From contig JANNSJ010000013.1 of the NCBI GenBank assembly GCA_031402435.1, forward strand, positions 62,001-126,000: DNA of 64,000 nt. The letters are read 5' to 3'. Source of the stretch: UBA11986 sp031402435. Its GTDB lineage: Bacteria > Bacteroidota > Ignavibacteria > UBA10030 > UBA6906. The translations under genes were made by a program, and so were the position numbers. Shown in pieces: positions 9,856 to 18,245 of the stretch (position 1 is its first letter; each line of letters starts with the position of its first letter). The notes beneath the pieces were generated by a model. That model did no database searches. It saw only the letters and a program-made list of their open reading frames with translations, and was not told the origin of the DNA.

Positions 9856-10953
9856 TTATGCTGCTTCCGCAGCCGCGGGGAATTCTTTGAGAATATTGTA
9901 CTGTGTCGTCCGTTGTGCGGCGGCGAACCCCGCACCATGAATCAACTCAATACACTCTTCGGTATTCGTCTTGTTCACGAAGTTGGCCGCAGCATGGACA
10001 TTCTCTTCGAACAGTGTCCCGCCAAAATCATCCGCGCCGAAGTGGAGCGCAATCTGTCCGGCTTTCTTACCTTCTGAAAACCATGACGCCTGGATGTGGT
10101 CGAAATTGTCCAAGTAGATGCGCGAAAATGCTATCAACTGGTAATAGCGGCTCGCCGTGGCATAGTGAGGGATAATCTTCTCCAGTGGAGTGTTGCCGGG
10201 TTTGAAACTCCAAGGCACGAAGGCGGTGAAGCCGTGATACTCATCCTGAAGTTGACGAATCACTTCGAGATGTTCAACAATGTCTTCATCCTTCTCAAGA
10301 TGGCCGTACATCATGGTTGCTGTTGACTTGAAGCCGATCTTGTGCGCTTCACGCATCACGTTCAGCCAATCTGCGCTCGTGCCTTTCCTACTGCTGATTT
10401 TTTTCTTGACGCGGTCAGAGAGAATCTCCGCTCCACCCCCGGGAATCGAGCGCTGTCCGGCATCCCACAATCGCTGCAGAACTTGCGGAATCGTTTGCCC
10501 GGATACTTCCGCCATGCCGATGATTTCCGATGTAGACCAGAAGTGCGGAGCGATCTCAGGCACTTCTTTCACCGTGCGTTCAACCATCTCAACATAATAT
10601 TCAAATGGAACTGCCGGGTTCACCCCTCCTTGCAACAAAACCGTCGTGACACCCATCGCCGCAGACTCTTTGAACTTTCGAATCATGTGATCAACGGTGT
10701 ACGTGTACTCTCCCTCTTCGCCCGGATGCCGGTAGAACGCGCAGAAGATACAATCGATGTTGCAGATGTTCGTGTAGTTCGGGTTTGTGTCGATGACGAA
10801 CGTGACCCGCTGTTCGGGGTTCTTCTTGAAGCGAATCCCGTTGGCGAGATCGCCGAGTTCGAGGAGTTCACTCTTTTGAAGGAGAAACAAGCCTTCCTCG
10901 TGAGTGAGGCGGTCGCCGAATCGTATCTTTGAAGTGATTTCCAATAGTTCCAT
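9856..10953 (-). CDS. mqnC: Cyclic dehypoxanthine futalosine synthase MqnC
   Basis: 365 residues, normal for the family. It is a radical SAM enzyme of the futalosine menaquinone pathway that cyclises dehypoxanthine futalosine. The [4Fe-4S] cysteines C64, C68 and C71 lie in ICNIDCIFCAFY. TVLLQGGVNP, the IPGGGAEIL loop and TATMMYGH are strands typical of MqnC/CofH-like proteins. It lies downstream of mqnE-mqnA in the same orientation, separated from it by a toxin-antitoxin pair whose toxin stops 23 bp before this start. The sensor kinase begins 27 bp after its stop. MqnC is preferred over MqnE because the other radical SAM protein here fits MqnE better. Confidence 0.92.
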   Translation of the reverse strand: MELLEITSKIRFGDRLTHEEGLFLLQKSELLELGDLANGIRFKKNPEQRVTFVIDTNPNYTNICNIDCIFCAFYRHPGEEGEYTYTVDHMIRKFKESAAMGVTTVLLQGGVNPAVPFEYYVEMVERTVKEVPEIAPHFWSTSEIIGMAEVSGQTIPQVLQRLWDAGQRSIPGGGAEILSDRVKKKISSRKGTSADWLNVMREAHKIGFKSTATMMYGHLEKDEDIVEHLEVIRQLQDEYHGFTAFVPWSFKPGNTPLEKIIPHYATASRYYQLIAFSRIYLDNFDHIQASWFSEGKKAGQIALHFGADDFGGTLFEENVHAAANFVNKTNTEECIELIHGAGFAAAQRTTQYNILKEFPAAAEAA

Positions 10954-10976
10954 TTCGTTGCTTTCCTGTTCTGAGA

Positions 10977-11243
10977 CTATGGTCTACGATAAACCTCTTT
11001 CCGGTGGCCGATCCGAATGATCGTGATAAGTAGGACTTTGTTCTCAACACTATAAACGACCCGGTAATCACCAACCCGAATGCGATATGCGTTTGCTGAC
11101 CCGGAGAGCTTTTCGGACTGACGAGCAAAGGGACTATCCGTCAGAGCGTCAATGGCCTTTGTTATCCTGGGAATTACTGACTTTCCCAGCTTTCGCAACT
11201 CCCGTTCAGCCGAAGGTTTGAACTCCAGCTTATAGGATGCCAT
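10977..11243 (-). CDS. RelE/ParE-family toxin
   Basis: 88 residues, the size of RelE/ParE toxins. Family pattern: YKLEFKPSAERELRKLGKS at the N-terminus, a middle LSGSANAYRIRVGDYRVVYSV, and a C-terminal VLLITIIRIGHRKEVYR, which is characteristic of the RelE branch that cleaves mRNA on the ribosome. It overlaps the antitoxin gene by 14 bp (11230-11243), the usual antitoxin-first order with coupled translation. Both genes sit between mqnE-mqnA and mqnC. RelE-like mRNA interferase is preferred over ParE from the RIGHR..VY ending, but this is a judgement from the sequence alone. Confidence 0.88.
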   Translation of the reverse strand: MASYKLEFKPSAERELRKLGKSVIPRITKAIDALTDSPFARQSEKLSGSANAYRIRVGDYRVVYSVENKVLLITIIRIGHRKEVYRRP

Positions 11244-11430
11244 CTCGCTTCAGTCTCTTCTTAACCTGTTCCCAAGGAATCGATTTCTCATTTCTCCTTG
11301 TTGCAATGGCGGAAAGATCGGCCAAATCCTCCATGAGTCGTTCATAATGCTCAAGACTTATGATAATTGCTTTCTTGTTTCCTCTTCGATCAACGACATA
11401 AGTCGCCTGAGGTTCTTTCACTTTTCCCAT
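11230..11430 (-). CDS. Phd/RelB-type antitoxin
   Basis: 66 residues. The sequence YVVDRRGNKKAIIISLEHYERLMEDLADL matches the Phd/YefM N-terminal DNA-binding fold (strand, then 'ISLEHYERL' helix). The C-terminal part (NEKSIPWEQVKKRLKRDGIL) would be the toxin-wrapping tail. It begins 36 bp after the mqnE-mqnA stop and overlaps the toxin gene. Antitoxins of this type usually repress their own promoter, but none is evident in the 36-bp gap, so the pair may rely on read-through from the mqn promoter. Confidence 0.85.
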   Translation of the reverse strand: MGKVKEPQATYVVDRRGNKKAIIISLEHYERLMEDLADLSAIATRRNEKSIPWEQVKKRLKRDGIL

Positions 11431-11466
11431 GGTGTGTACCTCCAGATCATTTTAGCCCCATATCTC

Positions 11467-13356
11467 TTAATCAACATTTGAAGTCTCTCCCTTCTTCACC
11501 CCCGATTCTATTTCTATTGAAGAGATCAGCTTCTTGAACTCTCCTATCGCCTCCCTTTCCCTCTCACCTAACCGGTAATTGAACCCAGCCAGATACTCCG
11601 CCGTCTCAGAATCCGTGAGCCCGATTTTTTTACCATGCTGACTTGCAGTGGTAACGAAATCAACCTCGGATTTATCCAATGAATTAGCGAGGATTTCTCT
11701 AAGTTCCCGCTTTGTTGCATCGGGCAACGATTTCTTCATTGCCCAAACAGCAAATACGAACGGGAGTTTTTGCCAGTCGTACCACTCTCTGGCAAGATCG
11801 AACACAAGTTCGAAGCCGTCAAGTCCCAGTTTGTTATGGCGCAGAGCATCGTCGCCGATAAGTAATACAGCATCATAAGGGGAATAGTCATTCACACCTG
11901 AATGCAGCCGCTCGAAGTATGCCTTCACGCCATGCTTCTTTTCAAGCAGCACCTTCAAGAGCCTCACCGATGTCGCGGTGTCGTCCGTAATACCGATTTT
12001 CTTTCCGTCGAGCCCGGCCCAACCATCCTTCGAAAACAACATCACACTTTTCACCTGATCACGCGTCGCAATACACCAGTCCATCAGTTCAAGCTTTTCT
12101 TCGTTGCGGATGTAATCCATCAGCGAAAATGGGCCCGCGTCAATTTGTCCCTGATCGGCAAGCAAACCCATCCTTCGCGGAGCGAGGGGCAGAATTCTGA
12201 ACTGCCGCTTCTCGAAGTTGGCGTAGAACGGAACAGAGTTAAGATATGGAATCTTTCCGATGACATTATCAGTATATAGATGAAGCGGGTTGTAGTAGAC
12301 GTCCCGCTCGACAGGAATCTTACCGGCATCTTTGATGATTCTGATGAGTTGATCCTTTGCAATCCTCATCGGACTTGTCGCCCCGGCGTCATGCGCAATC
12401 TTCTCGCCTCCGACTGTACCATCCATGTCATCAGCGCCGAAGTTCAATGCCATTGCTGCAACCTCTTCTGTCAACATCACCCAGTACGCTTTAATGTGCG
12501 GGAAGTTGTCAAGCATCAGACGCGAAATGGCAATTGTCTTCAGGTCATCAATCGCCGATGTAAATTGGTTCTTCGGCTTGATGCCTGTGTCGCCGGGTTG
12601 GAAGGCAAGTGGAATGAACGTGAGGAAGCCGCCTGTTTCGTCCTGCACTTCGCGAAGCTTGATCATGTGGATGAGACGCTCTTCGAGTGTCTCGATGTGT
12701 CCATACAAGAGCGTGCTGTTCGTGGGAATGCCGAGCTTGTGTGCTGTCTTGTGCACCTCGAACCATCCCTTCGCTCCGATCTTCTGTGGAAAGAGCAGCT
12801 TGCGTACGCGCTCGGAAAACACTTCAGCACCACCACCAGGCATCGTGCGTAATCCAACAGCTTGCAATTGTCGCAGCACTTCTTCAATTGACATCCTGAA
12901 CTTTTTGTGGAAGAAGTCGATCTCAACAGCGGTGAACGCTTTGACATCAACAGTCGGAAATTTTTCGTGGATTGAACGGACGATATCCAGGTATCTTTCC
13001 CACGGCCAATCTGCCGGCATGCCTCCGGTGATGTGAACTTCGTGGATATCGGGTGTAAGTTTGCCGAGGATTTCCTCCGTCGTCATCTCGTACGCATTCG
13101 GCCGGTTCTTCTTCGTAGCGAAGTCGCAGAACTTGCAGGAGAGGACACAGATGTTCGTGTGTTCGATCTTCTGGTTGAGGACGAAGTACACCGCATCGCC
13201 GCTCTTCTGCTGCTGGACGTAGTGTGCCATCTTGCCAACTGAAAGAAGGTCGGACGTTTTGTACATAGCCAGCCCGTCTTCAAGCGTCAGGCGCTCGCCG
13301 GTTTGGACTTTCGACCAAATGGGGATGAGAGATTTGTCTCTGAATTCGATTTGCAT
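11467..13356 (-). CDS. mqnE: Fused aminodeoxyfutalosine synthase (MqnE) and chorismate dehydratase (MqnA)
   Basis: 629 residues from the ATG at 13356; an earlier in-frame ATG at 13410 would add 18 residues. Residues 1 to about 370 are MqnE, a radical SAM enzyme joining 3-(1-carboxyvinyloxy)benzoate to SAM. C70, C74 and C77 lie in NICVLSCKFCDFA, followed by EVHITGGMPADWPW and MPGGGAEVF. From about 370 the chain continues as MqnA (GKIPYLNSVPFYANF; ARRMGLLADQGQIDAGPFS; SVMLFSKDGW; TSVRLLKVLLE; LLIGDDAL; LPFVFAVWA), which dehydrates chorismate to the substrate used by MqnE. Two consecutive steps of the pathway are therefore on one chain. No stop or frameshift separates the halves. It leads the mqn operon. 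Confidence 0.9.
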   Translation of the reverse strand: MQIEFRDKSLIPIWSKVQTGERLTLEDGLAMYKTSDLLSVGKMAHYVQQQKSGDAVYFVLNQKIEHTNICVLSCKFCDFATKKNRPNAYEMTTEEILGKLTPDIHEVHITGGMPADWPWERYLDIVRSIHEKFPTVDVKAFTAVEIDFFHKKFRMSIEEVLRQLQAVGLRTMPGGGAEVFSERVRKLLFPQKIGAKGWFEVHKTAHKLGIPTNSTLLYGHIETLEERLIHMIKLREVQDETGGFLTFIPLAFQPGDTGIKPKNQFTSAIDDLKTIAISRLMLDNFPHIKAYWVMLTEEVAAMALNFGADDMDGTVGGEKIAHDAGATSPMRIAKDQLIRIIKDAGKIPVERDVYYNPLHLYTDNVIGKIPYLNSVPFYANFEKRQFRILPLAPRRMGLLADQGQIDAGPFSLMDYIRNEEKLELMDWCIATRDQVKSVMLFSKDGWAGLDGKKIGITDDTATSVRLLKVLLEKKHGVKAYFERLHSGVNDYSPYDAVLLIGDDALRHNKLGLDGFELVFDLAREWYDWQKLPFVFAVWAMKKSLPDATKRELREILANSLDKSEVDFVTTASQHGKKIGLTDSETAEYLAGFNYRLGEREREAIGEFKKLISSIEIESGVKKGETSNVD

Positions 13357-13505
13357 GTTCGTTGGAGGTTTGTGTTTCAAGCTCTTCAAAGATAATGATC
13401 TTTCTTGCATGTATCAATCACTTGCGGCTCTAGAGCACATAGAGCCTGGAATTAGGCCCGCTTACTTTTTGCTGAACAATTGTGCAGAAATTGTCATGCT
13501 TGTGT

Positions 13506-13533
13506 GTTATATTGTTCCATTCATCCTCTTCAA
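13506..13533 (-). promoter_or_regulatory. Candidate sigma-70-like promoter of the mqn operon
   Basis: On the minus strand TTGAAG (13528-13533) and TATAAC (13506-13511) are separated by 16 bp, giving a leader of about 90-145 nt to the mqnE-mqnA start. This is a visual consensus match only. Confidence 0.45.
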
Positions 13534-13567
13534 ATAGACAGAATCAATCATTTAACGGATCACAGCA

Positions 13568-14065
13568 TTGCAAACATACAACCAGCAACCCGCTTCTCCC
13601 CTTGTCGGCATTCTCATGGGAAGCGCATCAGATGCCGAAACGATGGAACCAGCGCGCGCGACGCTCAAAGAGTTCGGCATCAACTGTGAGTTCAAAGTCC
13701 TCTCTGCTCATCGCACGCCTGACCAGACACTCAAGTACGCCGAAGAAGCCTCGGACCGGGGCATCGAAATCCTGATCGCAGGTGCAGGCGGCGCAGCACA
13801 TCTTGCCGGCATTCTCGCAGCAAAGACGATCCTTCCAGTCATCGGCGTTCCGATACAATCAAAGTCGCTCAATGGACTTGATTCTCTTCTTTCCATTGTT
13901 CAGATGCCCCCGGGAATCCCGGTGGCAACGGTCGCCATCAACGGCTCTGCAAACGCAGCGTTGCTTGCTGTCGAGATCCTTGCGCTGAAATATCCGGAAC
14001 TGAAAGTGAAGCTGAATGAATATCGCCAGACCATGCAACGCAAAGTGCTGGATGCAAAGGTCTGA
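13568..14065 (+). CDS. purE: N5-carboxyaminoimidazole ribonucleotide mutase PurE
   Basis: 165 residues. It catalyses the class I carboxyl shift from N5-CAIR to CAIR in purine synthesis. Family motifs are GILMGSASDAETM, LSAHRTPD and AGAGGAAHLAG, which bind the substrate phosphate and ribose. The start appears to be TTG at 13568: an in-frame stop lies at 13553 and the next ATG is already inside the conserved GSASD loop, so a shorter start would remove the first strand. It is divergent from the mqn operon and followed 47 bp later by the M28 peptidase. No purK is nearby. Confidence 0.93.
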   Translation: MQTYNQQPASPLVGILMGSASDAETMEPARATLKEFGINCEFKVLSAHRTPDQTLKYAEEASDRGIEILIAGAGGAAHLAGILAAKTILPVIGVPIQSKSLNGLDSLLSIVQMPPGIPVATVAINGSANAALLAVEILALKYPELKVKLNEYRQTMQRKVLDAKV

Positions 14066-14112
14066 TCGCAATACCTGGGAACATCAAACACCATCCAAGA
14101 GGAAACACATCC

Positions 14113-15723
14113 GTGAACCGTAGGCGATTTTTTCCCTTCATCCTTGTAGCTCTCTTTTCTACACAGACATTCTCGCAACAGGCACGGCCTGCCATCGACA
14201 ATCTCATCACCGACGAAGTCGACAGCTCGGCAATAGCCCAGATCATTGAGGAGGGAACACAGCGGTCCAAAGCGATGGAATATCTCAGCTACATTGCCGA
14301 TGTGTACGGACCGCGGCTCACAGGTTCTCCCGGTTTCACGCGTGCAGCAGACTGGACGATGAACACGCTCTCTACCATGGGGCTTGTGAACGCACACCTT
14401 GAAGGCTGGCCATTCGGGCGCGGATGGGAACTCCAGCGGTATTCTGCCAACGTTATCGGCAAGCAGGTATTCCCTCTACATTCCTACCCGATGGCCTGGA
14501 CGCCTGGCGTTGATGCAACAGGCGATGTGATTCTCCTTGATGCAAAAACGGATAGTGCACTTGATACCTTTAAGGGAAAACTGAAAGGCAAATTCGTTCT
14601 GCTCGGCGGGCCGCGAAACATTGAGGTGCGATTTGATCCGGGCGCGACGCGTATGACCGAAGCACAGCTTCTTGAGCTTGCCAATACCGACGTTGCCAGA
14701 CCGCGGCGCCCGCGGCGTTTGGATGCCACCTCCCGTCAACGCCGCTCAACGCTTGAATACAGGAAGGTTCAGATGTGCGAGAAAGAAGGCGCACTCGCAC
14801 TGCTCAGCGTCGGCGGGTTCGACGGTGGAAGTATCATGGTCTTATCTGCCAACGTCCCTCAACATCCTGACTCCCCCTTTGCAAGCCGCTTGCGTGTATG
14901 GGATCCCAAAGCGCCCAGGATTCTTCCACAGATTGCCGTCGGTGTTGAGCATTACAACCGGATGGCAAGAGCATTGGAAAAGGGAGAAGAGCTTAAGATC
15001 GAAATGAATCTGGATGTCGCGTTTACAAAGCCAGATTCGGGATACAATGTTATCGCAGAGCTTCCGGGAACGGATCTCAAGGATGAAGTGGTCATGATTG
15101 GGGCGCACCTCGATTCATGGCATGGGGCCACCGGCGCAACGGATAATGGAACGGGCGTTGCAATATGTATGGAAGCCATGCGTATCATGAAGTCGCTCAA
15201 CCTGAAGCCAAGAAGGACGATCCGTATTGCGTTATGGGGAGGCGAAGAACAGGGAGAGTACGGCTCAAAGGCGTATGTGAAGCAACACTTCGGCGAGCGC
15301 GCTACGCCCAGAGATGGTGAACCCAAGTTCATCTACAAGCCCGAAGCGGAAAAATTTTCTGTCTATTTCAATGATGACAATGGTACCGGCAGGTTCCGGG
15401 GAATCTACATGGAGAAAAATGAAGCCGTCCGCCCGATCTTCCGCAAGTGGTTCGCGCCATTCGGTAGGGAGAACTCGTTTACACTCACCATTACCGGCAC
15501 AACAAACACCGACCACCAGGCATTCAACGAAATCGGGTTGCCGGCGTTTCAATTCATCCAGGATGACATCGAGTACTTCACCCGTACATGGCACTCCACC
15601 ATGGACCTGTATGACCGGGCAATCGAAGATGATCTCAAACAATGCTCAGTTATCATGGCCGGCTTTGCGTATACCGCAGCAACGCGGGATGAGAGAATGC
15701 CGAGAAAGCCGGTACCAAAGTAG
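14113..15723 (+). CDS. Secreted M28-family zinc metallopeptidase
   Basis: 536 residues from a GTG start preceded by AGAGGAAA. The signal peptide (VNRRRFFPFILVALFSTQTFSQ) predicts export. A PA-like insert occupies about residues 110-290. The M28 catalytic domain has the co-catalytic zinc ligands and base expected for aminopeptidase Y/carboxypeptidase Q relatives: H332 in GAHLDSWHG, D344 in TDNGTG, E378/E379 in GGEEQGEYGS and H468 in TDHQAF. It probably removes single residues from peptides in the periplasm or outside. No T9SS sorting domain is present. A lipoprotein gene follows after 39 bp and may be co-transcribed. Confidence 0.9.
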   Translation: MNRRRFFPFILVALFSTQTFSQQARPAIDNLITDEVDSSAIAQIIEEGTQRSKAMEYLSYIADVYGPRLTGSPGFTRAADWTMNTLSTMGLVNAHLEGWPFGRGWELQRYSANVIGKQVFPLHSYPMAWTPGVDATGDVILLDAKTDSALDTFKGKLKGKFVLLGGPRNIEVRFDPGATRMTEAQLLELANTDVARPRRPRRLDATSRQRRSTLEYRKVQMCEKEGALALLSVGGFDGGSIMVLSANVPQHPDSPFASRLRVWDPKAPRILPQIAVGVEHYNRMARALEKGEELKIEMNLDVAFTKPDSGYNVIAELPGTDLKDEVVMIGAHLDSWHGATGATDNGTGVAICMEAMRIMKSLNLKPRRTIRIALWGGEEQGEYGSKAYVKQHFGERATPRDGEPKFIYKPEAEKFSVYFNDDNGTGRFRGIYMEKNEAVRPIFRKWFAPFGRENSFTLTITGTTNTDHQAFNEIGLPAFQFIQDDIEYFTRTWHSTMDLYDRAIEDDLKQCSVIMAGFAYTAATRDERMPRKPVPK

Positions 15724-15762
15724 GAATCCAATCCGCTATCAAGACAAAACACGTAGACTGCC

Positions 15763-16821
15763 ATGAAGACAATGCTCATCATCCTTGTTCTAAGCACCGT
15801 CACAGTTGGATTGTTTGAAGGATGCAAGAAAGACGAAACAACAACAGCGCCAGAGCCTGAAATTGGCAATCCATTTGAAATCCACGCTTGGAACTACGCT
15901 ACAAACCATTTCTTCGTCGACACACTGTACCGCCAGTACTATGAGCCGTACTATCAAAACGACCCACCGATGGTAAACCCTTCAACACAAGTTGTCGAAG
16001 AGCAGTTATGGATTCAAAGATCCGGACCTTTTCCTGATCCTAGTGAACGAAGCGGAATTGCATATACTAATCTCCCTACAAGGCTTCCACAAGGATATGA
16101 TTCTACATTTCGAGAACCCGTATCAATAATTCCTGGTGAGATTGAATTGGGCCGCTTTGTTTTAATGAACCGATCGCAGTACGAGATGACAGCCGACGGT
16201 TACCTGGGTGTTGTCACACTGAAAACTCCTGTGCCTGATCAGCTGATCATTGCTATCTCGTATCGCCGGGCCGACGGAACCCAGTTTGGTGAATTCACTC
16301 ATGATCTGAACGATACGACTCCCACGCCGATCATACTAAAGATGATCAAACCAATGAATCTCAATTCCATGGGGAGTAATTACAACGTGGCATGGAATCA
16401 GCTTCTGAAGAACATATACTCAATCGGGGTTCAGAATACCATGAGCCATGGCTTCATTCTTGATGTTATGCGAAGGGTTCCTGGACAGGAAGATCAGAAT
16501 TTCATTCCACCAACCCAACGGCTCTTGAGAGTGTTTGGTTTGGACAGATTCAGTGCCGATGGGACTCCTGCTGCAAGCGGGGATGGCTTGTTTGATTTCA
16601 GACTGGGGCGAACAGTTGATCAAGCCCGAGGAGAGATCATTTTCCCATCCCTCAGACCGTTTGATCAGGGAATCATGAAGTACTATCAAGCCGGTGGGAT
16701 CACCCTTCCCGAAAGTGAGTACTACTACTCTGAAGTGTATGATACCACAAAGACATTCTCACAGCAGGCACTACTCCATAATCGATACATTATTCGAGGC
16801 CGTGCCAGTTCGGACAATTAG
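15763..16821 (+). CDS. Stand-alone SprA-N-like lipoprotein
   Basis: 352 residues. The leader ends in a lipobox-like LFEGC with C21 as the lipidation site, followed by KKDE. The body resembles the SprA N-terminal ('motility/secretion related') module found inside the giant T9SS translocon protein SprA. Matching landmarks from memory are the YEMTADGYLGVVTLKTPV strand, 'LKMIKPMNLN', 'NQLLKNIYSIGVQ', LLRVFGLDRFSADG, 'GLFDFRLG', 'GEIIFPSLRPF', and YSEVYDTTKTFSQQAL followed by HNRYIIRG. SprA itself is above 2000 residues and continues into a barrel, whereas this gene stops directly after the module. It lies between the M28 peptidase and two T9SS cargo genes. A role in T9SS as a shortened or accessory SprA is inferred; a truncated paralogue is the alternative. 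Confidence 0.75.
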   Translation: MKTMLIILVLSTVTVGLFEGCKKDETTTAPEPEIGNPFEIHAWNYATNHFFVDTLYRQYYEPYYQNDPPMVNPSTQVVEEQLWIQRSGPFPDPSERSGIAYTNLPTRLPQGYDSTFREPVSIIPGEIELGRFVLMNRSQYEMTADGYLGVVTLKTPVPDQLIIAISYRRADGTQFGEFTHDLNDTTPTPIILKMIKPMNLNSMGSNYNVAWNQLLKNIYSIGVQNTMSHGFILDVMRRVPGQEDQNFIPPTQRLLRVFGLDRFSADGTPAASGDGLFDFRLGRTVDQARGEIIFPSLRPFDQGIMKYYQAGGITLPESEYYYSEVYDTTKTFSQQALLHNRYIIRGRASSDN

Positions 16822-16833
16822 CTATTCAGATAG

Positions 16834-17014
16834 AACCTCGAGGCGGGCGCTTCCGCCCATGCAACCTTGTCATTAGCTCTGGTGACCTTGAATACTCAAC
16901 TTTCACGCAACTCTGAACCGACTTCAGTTGTTGAGAATATACCACCAGAGGTGTTGTGTTGTGCCAGAACCGTCCAAACCCGTTTCAATTCCACAACCAG
17001 TATATTGTTTTTGG
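16834..17014 (+). pseudogene. Decayed T9SS sorting-domain remnant
   Basis: Reading from 16834 gives an open segment ending in EPTSVVENIPPEVL, the usual linker before a sorting domain. At about 16959 the frame must change to read CQNRPNPF, and after the TTT it must change back to read FNSTTSILFLE. Combined, this is QNRPNPFNSTTSI, a close match to the QNYPNPFNSSTIIS motif of neighbouring cargo proteins. The GREVATLV and GIYFYRL parts are missing. It sits directly before the next T9SS gene and overlaps no accepted CDS. It is probably the relic of a deleted tandem copy; chance resemblance cannot be fully excluded. Confidence 0.45.
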
Positions 17015-17021
17015 AGGATGT

Positions 17022-18245
17022 ATGAAGTCACTCGTATTGTGTCTGGGGATTTGTGTTTCGATTCTCTCCACTCCCGTCATTGCACAATGGCAACTGCGCG
17101 CCTTGAGCGGCGCAAACGTGCATTCGCTACGAACAAATGGAACACTTACCTATGGCGGTACAGAAGCATCCGGCTTCCATGTCTCCACCGATGACGGCGC
17201 ATCATGGACGCAGCAGAACAACGGGCTGACGAGCAACTTCGTAAAGACGTTTGCCGTGAGCGGATCCAACCTGTTTGCGGGTACCAACGGCCCGGCCGGA
17301 GCATACATGACGACGAATAATGGAGCGAACTGGTCGATTGCAAATTCGGGCCTCACCAATACAGCCGTCCATGCACTTGCGCTCAATGGCGGTACGTTGC
17401 TCGCCGGAACAAACGGAGGCGGCGTATTCATCTCGACAAACAACGGAGGAACGTGGCTGGCATCCAACACGGGCTTGACAACTCTTTCGGTACACGGACT
17501 GCTTGTTGCAGGCGGGCGCGTGTTCGCAGGGACAGGGAGCGCGTCAACTGAAGGTGGCGTGTTTCTTTCGATAGACAACGGAGCAAGTTGGTCACGGCCT
17601 GCTACAAGTCCGAACAATATCCGTTCTCTTGCTGCTCTCGGAACTGACATCTTCGCATCGACGAACGGGACAGGGGTCTACAGATCCACCGACAATGGCG
17701 CAACATGGGCCGCTGTAAACACCGGGCTGACGACTCAGACAGTCCGCACGATCATCTCACAGGGAGGTGCATTGTTTGCAGGAACAAATGGCGGAGGTGT
17801 ATATCTTTCCACAAATAGCGGAACAAACTGGTTGCAAATCAACACCGGTCTGACAAGTCTATCGATTCTCTGCCTTGCCGCAAACTCCACAACACTCTAT
17901 GCAGGAACTCAAACGGGTGGGATCTGGACGAGGCCACTCTCGCAGGTTGTCGCAGTAAATGAACAACCCATCGGTCAACCTGCCGGGTTCACGCTGGCCC
18001 AGAACTATCCCAATCCATTTAACCCCGCAACAATCATTAGCTATCAGCTGGCAACTAACGGCTTCGTAACACTCATGGTCTTTGATGTGCTGGGAAATGA
18101 AGTCGCCACATTGGTGAACGGGAATGTTGAAGCCGGAGTTCATGTTGTACAGTTCGACGCGAGGAGTCTTGCAAGCGGATTCTACACCTACAGACTCACT
18201 GCTGGCGGCACTACGCTCACGAAGAACATGCTCCTTATGAAGTAA
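17022..18245 (+). CDS. T9SS-exported STNNG..W repeat propeller protein
   Basis: 407 residues from the ATG at 17022, chosen because TGGAGGA lies just upstream and a signal peptide follows (MKSLVLCLGICVSILSTPVIA). The body has about seven repeats of roughly 40 residues, each with a 'TDDGASW', 'TNNGGTW' or 'TNSGTNW' turn and an 'LFAGTNGGGVY' strand, which resembles Ycf48/BNR propeller blades. The C-terminus is a type A T9SS sorting domain (AQNYPNPFNPATIISYQL; VFDVLGNEVATLVNG; GFYTYRL). Its stop overlaps the start of the next, paralogous gene as TAATG. It is likely a surface protein. Ligand and activity are unknown. Confidence 0.85.
   Translation: MKSLVLCLGICVSILSTPVIAQWQLRALSGANVHSLRTNGTLTYGGTEASGFHVSTDDGASWTQQNNGLTSNFVKTFAVSGSNLFAGTNGPAGAYMTTNNGANWSIANSGLTNTAVHALALNGGTLLAGTNGGGVFISTNNGGTWLASNTGLTTLSVHGLLVAGGRVFAGTGSASTEGGVFLSIDNGASWSRPATSPNNIRSLAALGTDIFASTNGTGVYRSTDNGATWAAVNTGLTTQTVRTIISQGGALFAGTNGGGVYLSTNSGTNWLQINTGLTSLSILCLAANSTTLYAGTQTGGIWTRPLSQVVAVNEQPIGQPAGFTLAQNYPNPFNPATIISYQLATNGFVTLMVFDVLGNEVATLVNGNVEAGVHVVQFDARSLASGFYTYRLTAGGTTLTKNMLLMK

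Noticed and set aside
16841..16858. GGGCG-cttc-CGCCC hairpin after the SprA-N lipoprotein
   Set aside because: The stem is short and no T-run follows on either strand, so it was not called a terminator.
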